Under the pieces are notes generated by a model. It made no database searches. It was not told the origin of the DNA and was given only the letters and a program-made list of their open reading frames with translations. This document shows, in pieces, positions 8,662-15,759 of a stretch of DNA of 36,810 nt. Numbering within the stretch: position 1 is the first letter of the stretch; the number at the start of each line of letters is the position of its first letter. Position numbers and translations under genes: made by a program. This DNA comes from Oscillospiraceae bacterium (GTDB lineage: Bacteria; Bacillota; Clostridia; Oscillospirales; Acutalibacteraceae). The stretch lies in assembly GCA_009784445.1 (NCBI GenBank), contig WRBQ01000018.1, positions 1-36,810 of the forward strand, given 5' to 3'.

Positions 8662-8672
8662 GTGTTATATGA

Positions 8673-9251
8673 TTACACGGCAAACTTTGCTTGCAGCTTA
8701 TCAATCAACGCTTGCAAGTTTGCTTCGTGCTCGGCGGCTTTGCGCGCGCGGTGCGGTGCAGAAAACTTGACTTTGCGTGTTTTGCCGTCAAGCAAAAACT
8801 CCATGGTGATTTGCGTGTTTTTGAATACCCGGCCGTTTTTCACGCTCACGTTGGTCATTTGGTCAAAGGGCAAAACAAGCTTATCTGTGACCACGAACTT
8901 CGCGCTAGTCAGCCGAATTTCAAGAAAATAGACGTTCAGTCCGCCATCGCTAACCGTGAGCAGCGTGGAGCGAAACAGAAAAATGACCATCAGTCCTACC
9001 CATGCGCCAGTGTAGGCACCGCCGGCCGCACCACTGGTTAGCAGGCTAACCACCACCGCGGTTGCCAGCCAAACCAGCCCGCAAATGAGCACGGTTTTTG
9101 TGGTAGCACCAGTCCACAGCTTAAGCTTGCGCCCGGCTAGAGCAGTAAAGTTTTTTTCGTTAAGTTCCGATTGAGCTTGTATAATGGACACGTTACTTGC
9201 GCCGGGTTCGAATGCTTCAATGGCTTGCTGAAATTTTTCGTAATTTGACAT
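8673..9251 (-). CDS. Membrane protein with PH-like domain, unknown function
   Basis: Not recognised as a named family. Of its 192 residues, the first 60 or so are cytosolic. Two hydrophobic segments follow (about 52-72 and 78-95: VLICGLVWLATAVVVSLL, then YTGAWVGLMVIFLF). The C-terminal half reads like a bacterial PH-type fold (LLTVSDGGLNVYFLEIRL, KLVLPFDQMTNVSVKNGRVFKNTQITMEF), ending in a helix rich in Glu and Lys. The start at 9251 is supported by AGGAGA upstream. It follows the zinc-ribbon gene by 25 bp on the same strand, so the two are probably one operon. The likely topology is a small two-helix membrane protein with its sensing or binding domain in the cytosol. That topology is inferred. 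Confidence 0.75.
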   Translation of the reverse strand: MSNYEKFQQAIEAFEPGASNVSIIQAQSELNEKNFTALAGRKLKLWTGATTKTVLICGLVWLATAVVVSLLTSGAAGGAYTGAWVGLMVIFLFRSTLLTVSDGGLNVYFLEIRLTSAKFVVTDKLVLPFDQMTNVSVKNGRVFKNTQITMEFLLDGKTRKVKFSAPHRARKAAEHEANLQALIDKLQAKFAV

Positions 9252-9276
9252 GTGTGCACTCTCCTGTGTGATTTAA

Positions 9277-9990
9277 TTAGCCGGGCGTGCGGATGGGCAT
9301 GAGGTTGGCCACTTCTTCGCTGGTTTCAAAGTTGATGCCGTCACCCAAAATGCGCACTTGGAACGTATACATTGTGCCGGGGGTGAGGTTGCTGAACACG
9401 GGGCTTGCTTGCCAGCCGGTGAGCATGTTTAGGTCTGGCGGAAAGGCCACAAGCACGCGCCATTGCACCGTGCCGCCATGTGGATTTGGCACCACGTTGT
9501 GCAGCACAACTTGCGTGGGTGTCACTGTCAGCGCGAAGGGGCGTGGTGGCGCAGGATGACGCGGAATGGTAGCGGTTGTCGTTGTAGTAGTTGTGGTGGT
9601 TGTCGTTGTTTGGGCAGTGGTTTGCGCGCCGGTTTGTGTCGCTGCTGTGGTTGTTGCTGCGATGGTAGTTTGCGCAGTGGTTTCTTCTGTGGTGATATCG
9701 TCAAGCTCTGTGGTGGTGATATCGTATTCAGTGGTGGTGACGTTACCACCCACGGGAATATATTCACGCGGGCCAAACAGGCCAATGAAGCCGAACTGCC
9801 ACTCCGCAAAAATAAGCAGCCCGGCCAACAGCAAGCCAATCACCGCCGCCATGACAATGACCAGTATGTTGTTTTTTTTGTCTGCCGCCGGTTGTGCCGG
9901 AGGAGGCGGTGCAGGCGTGGTTTCGGCACCGCAACTGCTGCAGAATTTCGCCTCTTCATTTAATGATTTACCGCAATTTTCGCATAACAT
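9277..9990 (-). CDS. Zinc-ribbon membrane protein with Thr-rich linker and Fn3-like domain
   Basis: Protein of 237 residues with a cytosolic N-terminal zinc ribbon (MLCENCGKSLNEEAKFCSSCG; two CxxC pairs) and a Pro-rich spacer. One membrane helix follows near 48-68 (ILVIVMAAVIGLLLAGLLIF), then an external Thr-rich linker (about 95-145). The C-terminal module resembles a fibronectin type III domain (WRVLVAFPPDLNMLTGWQ, then TPGTMYTFQVRI). The start at 9990 is chosen because AAAGGAG precedes it and the zinc ribbon begins there. A longer frame up to 10065 would overlap the promoter at 10033-10061. Bacterial proteins with this arrangement are of unknown function. It is probably cotranscribed with 8673-9251. 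Confidence 0.85.
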   Translation of the reverse strand: MLCENCGKSLNEEAKFCSSCGAETTPAPPPPAQPAADKKNNILVIVMAAVIGLLLAGLLIFAEWQFGFIGLFGPREYIPVGGNVTTTEYDITTTELDDITTEETTAQTTIAATTTAATQTGAQTTAQTTTTTTTTTTTTATIPRHPAPPRPFALTVTPTQVVLHNVVPNPHGGTVQWRVLVAFPPDLNMLTGWQASPVFSNLTPGTMYTFQVRILGDGINFETSEEVANLMPIRTPG

Positions 9991-10032
9991 AGGCTTAATC
10001 TCCTTTGTTCGCTGAACTGTTCCCGGAGCTTC

Positions 10033-10061
10033 ATTATACACTATTTTCTGCAATATTGCAA
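10033..10061 (-). promoter_or_regulatory. Promoter of the zinc-ribbon/PH-like operon
   Basis: On the minus strand TTGCAA (10056-10061), a 17-bp spacer and TATAAT (10033-10038), about 43 bp before the start codon at 9990. Confidence 0.82.
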
Positions 10062-10113
10062 GCACAAATTCTGGACATTTTTCCTCGATTCGCGCAACGC
10101 AGTGAGATGGGGG

Positions 10114-11067
10114 TTACAATAATGATTTTTCGAAAGCATCAAGATCAAATGATGGCGCAAAACCATCGGATTGTAAGGCTTGTTTGCCCGGTTTGGGCTT
10201 TGGCTTGCGCGCTTGCGTGAACTTCGCTTGTTCGGCAGCAGCTTGCTCGGGCGTGGTGATGCCCGCGGCGTGCCAGTTCTCCAAAACCTTGTTCATGTAG
10301 GAAAAACTCACTTTGCCGGTGCGCTCGGCGGCTTCATCATAGGCGGCGACGATCATGTCAAGGCCAAACTTCCAGTCGCTGGTCCACTTGCGCAGCATGG
10401 CGTGTTGTTTATCCGTAGGCCGCGGTGCGGCAATGCCTGTGCGCGCCTTGAGCGCGTTCCACAGGCCAAAGTTAGCGTTGAGTTGCTCAATTTGCTCGGC
10501 GGCCTGTTCAAGGGTAGCAATGCCCCGCTGCGCCCAGTCGCTGCCTACTGCTTGCCAATAGGCCGTGTTGGTTTTGCCCACCTGCTTGGCATAGTGCAAC
10601 AGCATGGGGATGACCTCACAGGACAGGCCATGATGGTCATGCAGCATCAGCAGCGTGCATTGGCCGTCGTAACCCAAGGTGCGGCCAAGCAGTTTGTCGG
10701 CCTCAGCGAACAGCGCACGCAGGTTGTCGTCTTCGCCAATGCGGGTGAGAATTTGCTGCTGGCTTGGCCGGGCGGGAGTAGTGCTTGGTGCTAAGTGCTT
10801 AGTGCTAAGTGCGGGCGGCGTGGCCGACAACGCTACCGGTTCAGCGATTTTCAGCACACCACGATTTACCCAAACTTGCAGCGCGTCGGCGAGTTCTTGT
10901 TCGGGCTTTTTGAGGAAGTCGGCCAGTTCGCTAAGCTCACGCGTGCCGTTGTGGCGCAGCAGCCACAGCAGCACTTTCAGTTCAAGTTCGCGCGCAAGCT
11001 TGAGGTGTGTGTCGGTGATGTCACAAGGCACAGCAAAGCTTGTGGGCAGGTTTAGGGTATACTTCAT
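10114..11067 (-). CDS. DnaD-like replication initiation/restart protein
   Basis: Protein of 317 residues of the DnaD/DnaB_2 family, which helps load the replicative helicase in Bacillota. The N-terminal winged-helix part (about 25-80, ELELKVLLWLLRHNGTRELSELADFL) is followed by a Ser/Thr/Pro linker. Two helical DnaD repeats come next, the second closing with SYMNKVLENWHAAGITT, the typical YxxxxLxxW ending of the family. The start ATG at 11067 begins the conserved-looking MKYTLNLP. No ribosome binding site precedes it, and a -10 box ends only 7 nt upstream, suggesting a leaderless mRNA. The linker is encoded by a short tandem repeat (GTGCTAAGTGCTTAGTGC). A DnaC/DnaI-like loader lies at 15760-16737, which fits a shared primosome role. 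Confidence 0.88.
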   Translation of the reverse strand: MKYTLNLPTSFAVPCDITDTHLKLARELELKVLLWLLRHNGTRELSELADFLKKPEQELADALQVWVNRGVLKIAEPVALSATPPALSTKHLAPSTTPARPSQQQILTRIGEDDNLRALFAEADKLLGRTLGYDGQCTLLMLHDHHGLSCEVIPMLLHYAKQVGKTNTAYWQAVGSDWAQRGIATLEQAAEQIEQLNANFGLWNALKARTGIAAPRPTDKQHAMLRKWTSDWKFGLDMIVAAYDEAAERTGKVSFSYMNKVLENWHAAGITTPEQAAAEQAKFTQARKPKPKPGKQALQSDGFAPSFDLDAFEKSLL

Positions 11068-11074
11068 AGGTAAG

Positions 11075-11103
11075 ATTATAGCACACTGAACACTGTTTTG
11101 CAA
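11075..11103 (-). promoter_or_regulatory. Promoter of the dnaD-like gene, probably giving a leaderless transcript
   Basis: On the minus strand TTGCAA (11098-11103), 17 bp, then TATAAT (11075-11080) with extended TGC. Only 7 nt (CTTACCT) separate the -10 box from the ATG at 11067, so transcription should begin at or within a base or two of the start codon. Confidence 0.88.
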
Positions 11104-11111
11104 GGGCGGCG

Positions 11112-11140
11112 TTGCATATTTTCAAAAATTATGCTATACT
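11112..11140 (+). promoter_or_regulatory. Promoter of the ECF sigma operon
   Basis: TTGCAT (11112-11117), 17 bp, then TATACT (11135-11140) with extended TGC. It is divergent from the dnaD promoter, the two -35 boxes being 8 bp apart. It resembles a housekeeping promoter rather than a typical ECF promoter, so autoregulation by the encoded sigma is not evident. Confidence 0.82.
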
Positions 11141-11193
11141 ACTCAACATATTGCCTCGTCCAAACGTATTCTACATGCAAGGAGGCCTTTTGC

Positions 11194-11661
11194 ATGGAAT
11201 TTGAACAGATATATCACCGGCACGTGGACGTGGTTTACCGCGTATGCTATTCCTTTATGAAAACCTCGGCCGACGCCGAAGACGCCACACAGGACACATT
11301 CATCAAGCTCATGCGCGCAAAGCCGCGGCTGGTGGACGAACACCACGAAAAAGCTTGGCTCATTCGCACCGCTGGCAATGTGTGCAAAGACATGCTGCGG
11401 CGGCATCACCGGCGCGACAGCGAGCTTGACGACAGCCTGCCCGCCTACACACCCGCGCAAGACGACACCGTGCTGCAGGCGGTGTTGGATTTGCCAGAGC
11501 GGCTAAAGCTCAGCGTGGTGTTGCACTACGTGGAGGGCTACACCTGCGCGGAAATCGCTCGCATGCGCCGCTTGCCTGCTGCCACTGTGCGCGGTCACTT
11601 GCACCAAGCACGCAACCTATTGAAGCTTCAACTGGAAGGAGAATATGCCAATGAAACCTAA
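11194..11661 (+). CDS. ECF-family RNA polymerase sigma factor
   Basis: Alternative sigma factor of 155 residues. Region 2 (about 5-65) includes YHRHVDVVYRVCYSFMKTSADAEDATQDTFIKLM, the polymerase-binding and -10 recognition part. Region 4 (about 95-150) includes LPERLKLSVVLHYVEGYTCAEIA and AATVRGHLHQARNLLK, the -35 helix-turn-helix. The ATG at 11194 has AAGGAGG upstream; the longer frame from 11098 would run through the promoter. The gene overlaps the next one, which encodes a membrane protein, by 11 nt. That is the usual sigma/anti-sigma arrangement. The inducing signal is unknown. Confidence 0.92.
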   Translation: MEFEQIYHRHVDVVYRVCYSFMKTSADAEDATQDTFIKLMRAKPRLVDEHHEKAWLIRTAGNVCKDMLRRHHRRDSELDDSLPAYTPAQDDTVLQAVLDLPERLKLSVVLHYVEGYTCAEIARMRRLPAATVRGHLHQARNLLKLQLEGEYANET

Positions 11662-12430
11662 CGACATTCAGCAAGCGTTTGACGATGTCACACCAAACGC
11701 TGCACACAAACAACACATGCTTGAGCAAATCATGCATGCACGAAAGGAATCTCACATGAAAAAACACGTTAGAATACTTGCGCCCATTGCAGCCTGCCTA
11801 GTTTTGGCCGTTGCTGTGGTGGCAGTGGTGCCACAGTTCACGCAAGTTGATCAACCACCTGTCACCTATCCTGCGCCTGTTTTACCGCCCGCGCAATTGC
11901 CAGAAGGCACGCAAGAGCTGCAAGTTGAACTGCCCACCATGCTTGCCGGCCAAGCAGTGACGTGGGAAGGTGCGAATGCCCACAACTTAACCACCTTTGA
12001 TGCACCTGATGGTGCTGGGCATGTGCAAGTGATTGTGCAGCCCGGCGATGGTGGACATGAAATGCCTGTTGACGATGAGCATGTGCATATCGTGGTGGGA
12101 ACCAGAGACGACGACGGCCCAGATGGCACGGTGCGCATGCAAGTGATTGTGTTGCCTCCTGAAATGGGCGGCACTGTAACAATGCAAATGCATGGTACGC
12201 TTGAGGATGGCCGCCACGTGCAAGTTGCAACGGAAACATGGTGGCAAGGCGAGACACACGAACTGCAAGAAGCCTTGGCGCAACTGCAAACCTTGCCTCG
12301 CGGCGACCTTGAAGTGGGCGCAACATTGTTCAGCATGCCTGTGGGCTGCCCCGAAACCAACACCGCAAGCATCATCCGCGGCTATATCAGTTCCATCAGC
12401 GAAGCGCGGCAACAGTGGCCGGCAGAATAA
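11651..12430 (+). CDS. Putative membrane-anchored anti-sigma factor with His/Met/Asp-rich outer domain
   Basis: Protein of 259 residues from ATG 11651. An in-frame ATG at 11645 is only 3 nt from the AAGGAG, so 11651 fits better. A short cytosolic part (residues 1-37) would hold the sigma factor. One membrane helix spans about 40-60 (ILAPIAACLVLAVAVVAVVP). The rest is external and contains three related beta-rich segments (HVQVIVQPGD, VRMQVIVLPPE, HVQVATETW) with many His, Met and Asp residues. The cytosolic part lacks a clear zinc anti-sigma (HxxxCxxC) motif. The assignment rests on position, overlap with the sigma gene and topology. The stop codon is directly followed by CCACCCAGTGCTCTAT, which looks like a shrunken copy of the dispersed repeat. 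Confidence 0.75.
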   Translation: MKPNDIQQAFDDVTPNAAHKQHMLEQIMHARKESHMKKHVRILAPIAACLVLAVAVVAVVPQFTQVDQPPVTYPAPVLPPAQLPEGTQELQVELPTMLAGQAVTWEGANAHNLTTFDAPDGAGHVQVIVQPGDGGHEMPVDDEHVHIVVGTRDDDGPDGTVRMQVIVLPPEMGGTVTMQMHGTLEDGRHVQVATETWWQGETHELQEALAQLQTLPRGDLEVGATLFSMPVGCPETNTASIIRGYISSISEARQQWPAE

Positions 12431-12465
12431 CCACCCAGTGCTCTATGAGCTTTGCGAAAAAACTT

Positions 12466-12494
12466 GCGGCGTACTTTGAGTGCGTCGCTTTTTT
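12466..12494 (+). terminator. Rho-independent terminator of the sigma/anti-sigma operon
   Basis: GCGGCGTAC (12466-12474) pairs with GTGCGTCGC (12480-12488), including two G-T pairs, then TTTTTT. Confidence 0.85.
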
Positions 12495-12506
12495 ATTGTT
12501 CGCCTA

Positions 12507-12535
12507 TTGCATATTCACTGCGGGCATGCTATAAT
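12507..12535 (+). promoter_or_regulatory. Promoter of the (p)ppGpp synthetase/hydrolase gene
   Basis: TTGCAT (12507-12512), 17 bp, TATAAT (12530-12535) with extended TGC. The transcript would start near 12542, about 25 nt before the GTG start. Confidence 0.88.
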
Positions 12536-12566
12536 AGAAAGGATTACGCAAAAAAGGAGCCCTGCC

Positions 12567-14825
12567 GTGCTGCCCGAATACGCCGCCCTGCGCAAACGCT
12601 GCACCGAACTTTGTTGGCCAAACACCAACGAAGCTGTTTTCACGCCTGCGGATATGGTACGCCTTGATGACGCTTTTTATTTTGCCGAGGCAGCCCACAG
12701 CACCAACAAGCCCCGGCATTCCGGCGAGCCTTATATCACCCACCCGGTGGCTGCGGCACAACTGCTGCTGGACATTGAGATGATCGACCTAGACTGCTTG
12801 ATTGCCGCGCTGCTGCATGACGTGCTGGAAGATGTTGACCACGTGAGCGAGCAGGATATCTGCACACGCTTTGGCGAAACGGTTGGGCAAATGGTAGTGG
12901 GGCTGACCAAGCTCAGCAAGCTCAACTTTGCCACCCAAGAGCTTGCTCAGGCCGAAAATGTGATGAAAATGCTGCTTTCGATGCTACGTGATTTCCGCGT
13001 GATTGTGGTGAAGCTGGCCGACCGCCTGCACAACATGCGCACGCTGCACTTTCATCCCAAAGAGCAAAGCCGCCTGCGCATTGCCAACGAAACCATGCTT
13101 ATCTACGTACCCATTGCGGACATGCTGGGTATTCGCTTGTTCAAAGAGGAGCTGGAAGACATCGCCATTCGTGCCCTAGACCCTCACGGCTGCGCGGAAA
13201 TTGACGCTTGGCTTGCGGCCGACAAAGCACAACGGCAAATCTTCCTGCAGACTATTCAGAATAACCTGCGCAATCACTTAAGCGGGCGTTTTGCGGAATC
13301 CGGCGTGCACAACAATGTGCATGTGGAAGGCCGCGTGAAAAGCATGCACGGCATCTATCGCAAGCATTTTACGCAAGGCCGTGGTTTTGAGGAAATCTTC
13401 GACATTTACGCCGTGCGCGTGATTGTGGAAAGCGAAGAAGAGTGCTGGGCCGTGCTGGGCTGGGTGCACCAAATTTACCGCGAAATTCCCAAGCGGCAAA
13501 AGAACTACATCAGTTCGCCCAAGCCAAACGGCTATCAATCGCTGCACTTGACAATGGTGGGCGACGATAAAATTCCCTTTGAGGTGCAAATTCGCACCTG
13601 GGAAATGCACGAAATTGCAGAGCGCGGCGTGGCCGGACACTGGAAATATAAACAAGGCATTGATGCACGCCAAACTGGCTTGGAAGAACAACTCGCCCGC
13701 ATTCAAGAGCTCATTGATAGCTACCGCGACGCCGACAGCGTGGAAGACGTGGTGGCTGCCATCCGCAGCGACATTTCGCCCATGGAAAAAGTCTATCCTG
13801 TCACGCCCAAGGGCGAGGCCAAAGAACTAAAGCTTGGCGCCACCGTCCTTGATTTTGCCTATGCCGTGCACACAGGTGTGGGGCACCGCTTTGCGGGGGC
13901 AAAAGTCAACGGCCGCATTGCGCCAGCAACTTACCAAGTGCAAAGCGGCGACGTGGTGGAGATCCTCACCACTGCGGACCGCGACCGCGGCCCCAGCCGA
14001 GACTGGCTGCAAGTGGTGGTGACCAGCCAAGCCAAGACGAAGATTCGCAATTGGTTTAAAAAAGAACGACGTGAAGAAAATATTCTCACTGGGCAAAAGC
14101 TGGTGGACGGCGAGCACCGCCGCAATTTTACGCTGCTGGATGCAAGCCAATGGGAAGACATCTTGGCACGCGTGCTGGACCGCAAACAGTTTGAAAAAAG
14201 CACTGCCGCTGCCACCCGGCTGGAGAATTTCTACGCCGCGCTGGGCTATGGCGGGCTGAGCATGCAAAGTTTTTTGCCGCTGCTGCGCGAGGAATACCAA
14301 AAAATCGTGCGCCAGCAACAAGAGGTGAAGCTGAAAAAAATCACCAGCGACAAAGGCGTGGTGGTGCAGGGCATTGACAATTGCCAAGTGAAGTTTGCCC
14401 AATGCTGTCACCCCGTGCCACAGGATAACATCATCGGCTACATCACCCGCGGCAGCGTGCGCGATGCCCAACTGCGCCCCGGTGGCGTGACCGTGCACCG
14501 CACCAGTTGCCTGAATGTGCCGCATGATATCCCCAATTCGCCTGAACCGGACCGCTGGCTGCAAGCCGCGTGGGACACCAACACCGCAAGCAACGACTAT
14601 TTGGGTAACATTATCGTGCACACCAACGCCCGCACCGGCCTGCTGGCGGATGTGACCGGCGTATTCAAACACATGCACGTGGATGTCAGTTCGCTGCAAC
14701 TTTTCCCCCAAAGCGATGGCAGCTCAAGAATTTGCGCCGTGATTGCTGTGCACAGCCGCTCGCACCTAGATGCGATACGCCAGAAAATACACGCAGTGAA
14801 GGGCGTAACACAGGTAGAATACTAA
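12567..14825 (+). CDS. rel: Bifunctional (p)ppGpp synthetase/hydrolase (RelA/SpoT homologue)
   Basis: Cytoplasmic enzyme of 752 residues that makes and degrades the alarmone (p)ppGpp in the stringent response. The HD hydrolase domain (about 40-190) includes YITHPVAAAQLLLD, His84-Asp85 in LLHDVLEDV, and KLADRLHNMRTL. The synthetase domain (about 230-345) includes NYISSPKPNGYQSLHL and EVQIRTWEMHEIAERG. TGS (about 410-475, KVYPVTPKGEAKELKLGAT), a Cys-containing segment (QCCHPVPQDNIIGY) and a C-terminal ACT domain (about 675-752) follow. Both catalytic centres look intact. The GTG start at 12567 is chosen because AAGGAG lies 7 nt upstream and the length matches the family. The stop codon is directly followed by a copy of the dispersed repeat. 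Confidence 0.96.
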   Translation: MLPEYAALRKRCTELCWPNTNEAVFTPADMVRLDDAFYFAEAAHSTNKPRHSGEPYITHPVAAAQLLLDIEMIDLDCLIAALLHDVLEDVDHVSEQDICTRFGETVGQMVVGLTKLSKLNFATQELAQAENVMKMLLSMLRDFRVIVVKLADRLHNMRTLHFHPKEQSRLRIANETMLIYVPIADMLGIRLFKEELEDIAIRALDPHGCAEIDAWLAADKAQRQIFLQTIQNNLRNHLSGRFAESGVHNNVHVEGRVKSMHGIYRKHFTQGRGFEEIFDIYAVRVIVESEEECWAVLGWVHQIYREIPKRQKNYISSPKPNGYQSLHLTMVGDDKIPFEVQIRTWEMHEIAERGVAGHWKYKQGIDARQTGLEEQLARIQELIDSYRDADSVEDVVAAIRSDISPMEKVYPVTPKGEAKELKLGATVLDFAYAVHTGVGHRFAGAKVNGRIAPATYQVQSGDVVEILTTADRDRGPSRDWLQVVVTSQAKTKIRNWFKKERREENILTGQKLVDGEHRRNFTLLDASQWEDILARVLDRKQFEKSTAAATRLENFYAALGYGGLSMQSFLPLLREEYQKIVRQQQEVKLKKITSDKGVVVQGIDNCQVKFAQCCHPVPQDNIIGYITRGSVRDAQLRPGGVTVHRTSCLNVPHDIPNSPEPDRWLQAAWDTNTASNDYLGNIIVHTNARTGLLADVTGVFKHMHVDVSSLQLFPQSDGSSRICAVIAVHSRSHLDAIRQKIHAVKGVTQVEY

Positions 14826-14863
14826 CCACCTGCGGTGGGGCTCGGTCGCTTCGCTGTGCTCTA
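14826..14863 (+). repeat. Dispersed repeat A, copy 1 (after rel)
   Basis: It begins at the base after the rel stop codon with CCACCTGCGGTGGGGCTC and continues with GGTCGCTTCGCTGTGCTCTA. CCACC-TGC-GGTGG can form a 5-bp hairpin. Near-identical copies follow the stop codons at 27107, 28528 and 29287, and an inverted related copy lies within 15656-15742. Confidence 0.92.
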
Positions 14864-14949
14864 ATAGGGTTTGCAGAAAAAAACGAGTCCCAAACCATTA
14901 ACACACATTTCCCCGGCACGCGCGTAAGATATACAAAGGAGAGGGTGCT

Positions 14950-15579
14950 ATGTTGAAATATTTACGTGAAGACATTCAGGCCGTGCGCGACCGCGACCCC
15001 GCCGCACGCCATGCCATCGAAATCATGCTGCTTTATCCCGGCGTGCTTGCCGTGCGTGCCCACCGCCGTGCCAACTGGTTTTGGCGGCACAATATGCCGT
15101 TTTTCGCCCGGGCAATTAGCCAGCGCGTGGTGCGCAAAACCGGCATTGAAATCCATCCCGGTGCCACACTGGGGCGGCGCTTGTTTATCGACCACGGCTG
15201 CGGTGTAGTCATTGGCGAAACCTGCGAAATCGGCGACGACGTGACCATTTATCAAGGCGTAACCCTTGGCGGCACCGGCAAAGACGTTGGCAAACGCCAC
15301 CCCACCATTGGCAACGGCGTGCTCATTGGCGCAGGTGCCAAGGTGCTGGGGCCGTTCAAGGTGGGCGATAACTCAAAGATTGCCGCCGGCGCCATTGTGA
15401 TGCGTGAAGTGCCGCCCAACAGCACCGCAGCAGGTGGCCTCGCCCATGTGGTGAAGCAAGACGGCAACCGCGTGGATCACCACGACCACACCAATGTGCC
15501 AGACGTGATTGCCCAGGAAATCTGCCAGTTGCGGCGGCGCGTGGCACAGCTGGAGGCCGCGCTGGCAGCCAAAGAGTAA
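14950..15579 (+). CDS. cysE: Serine O-acetyltransferase
   Basis: Cytoplasmic enzyme of 209 residues that transfers acetyl from acetyl-CoA to L-serine, the first step of cysteine synthesis. A helical N-terminal part (MLKYLREDIQAVRDRDPAAR) is followed by left-handed beta-helix hexapeptide repeats (IEIHPGATLGRRLFIDHGCG, VVIGETCEIGDDVTIYQGVT). The conserved loop LGGTGKDVGKRHPTIGNG comes next. This is the short form common in Bacillota. GGAGAGGG lies upstream of the ATG. No cysteine synthase is adjacent. No clear own promoter is visible in the 124 bp after rel, so read-through from rel is possible. A composite repeat starts 6 bp after the stop. Confidence 0.95.
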   Translation: MLKYLREDIQAVRDRDPAARHAIEIMLLYPGVLAVRAHRRANWFWRHNMPFFARAISQRVVRKTGIEIHPGATLGRRLFIDHGCGVVIGETCEIGDDVTIYQGVTLGGTGKDVGKRHPTIGNGVLIGAGAKVLGPFKVGDNSKIAAGAIVMREVPPNSTAAGGLAHVVKQDGNRVDHHDHTNVPDVIAQEICQLRRRVAQLEAALAAKE

Positions 15580-15585
15580 CGCGTG

Positions 15586-15742
15586 TTACTTTTTTTGCAA
15601 AAAAAGTAAGCCAAAAAACCTAGCCGCTTCGCGGTGGATTTTTATGGGGTTGGAATAGAACACAGCGAAGCGACTTGCGCCCCGCAGGGGCAGCGAAGCG
15701 ACTTTTGCGCGCCGTAGCGTGCACAAAGTAGAGCCCCACTGC
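15586..15742. repeat. Composite intergenic repeat (module B palindrome plus inverted module A)
   Basis: 15586-15609 is a perfect 24-bp palindrome (TTACT, T-run, TGCA, A-run, AGTAA). Module B continues with CCAAAAAACCTAGCCGCTTC and GCGGTGGA (to 15639). The rest, read on the minus strand from 15742, starts CACCTGCAGTGGGGCTC and contains GTCGCTTCGCTG and GTCGCTTCGCTGTGTTCTAT, then ACCCCATAAAAA, which matches repeat A, best its copy at 28529. The whole gap between cysE and the helicase-loader gene is made of this element. CCGC-TTC-GCGG is another small hairpin inside it. Confidence 0.88.
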
Positions 15743-15759
15743 AGGTGAGAAAGGATGCC

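Noticed and set aside
15745-15759. GTG start for the helicase-loader gene
   Set aside because: The GTG lies next to repeat A sequence (GCAGGTGAG) without a ribosome binding site; ATG 15760 is preceded by AAAGGA.
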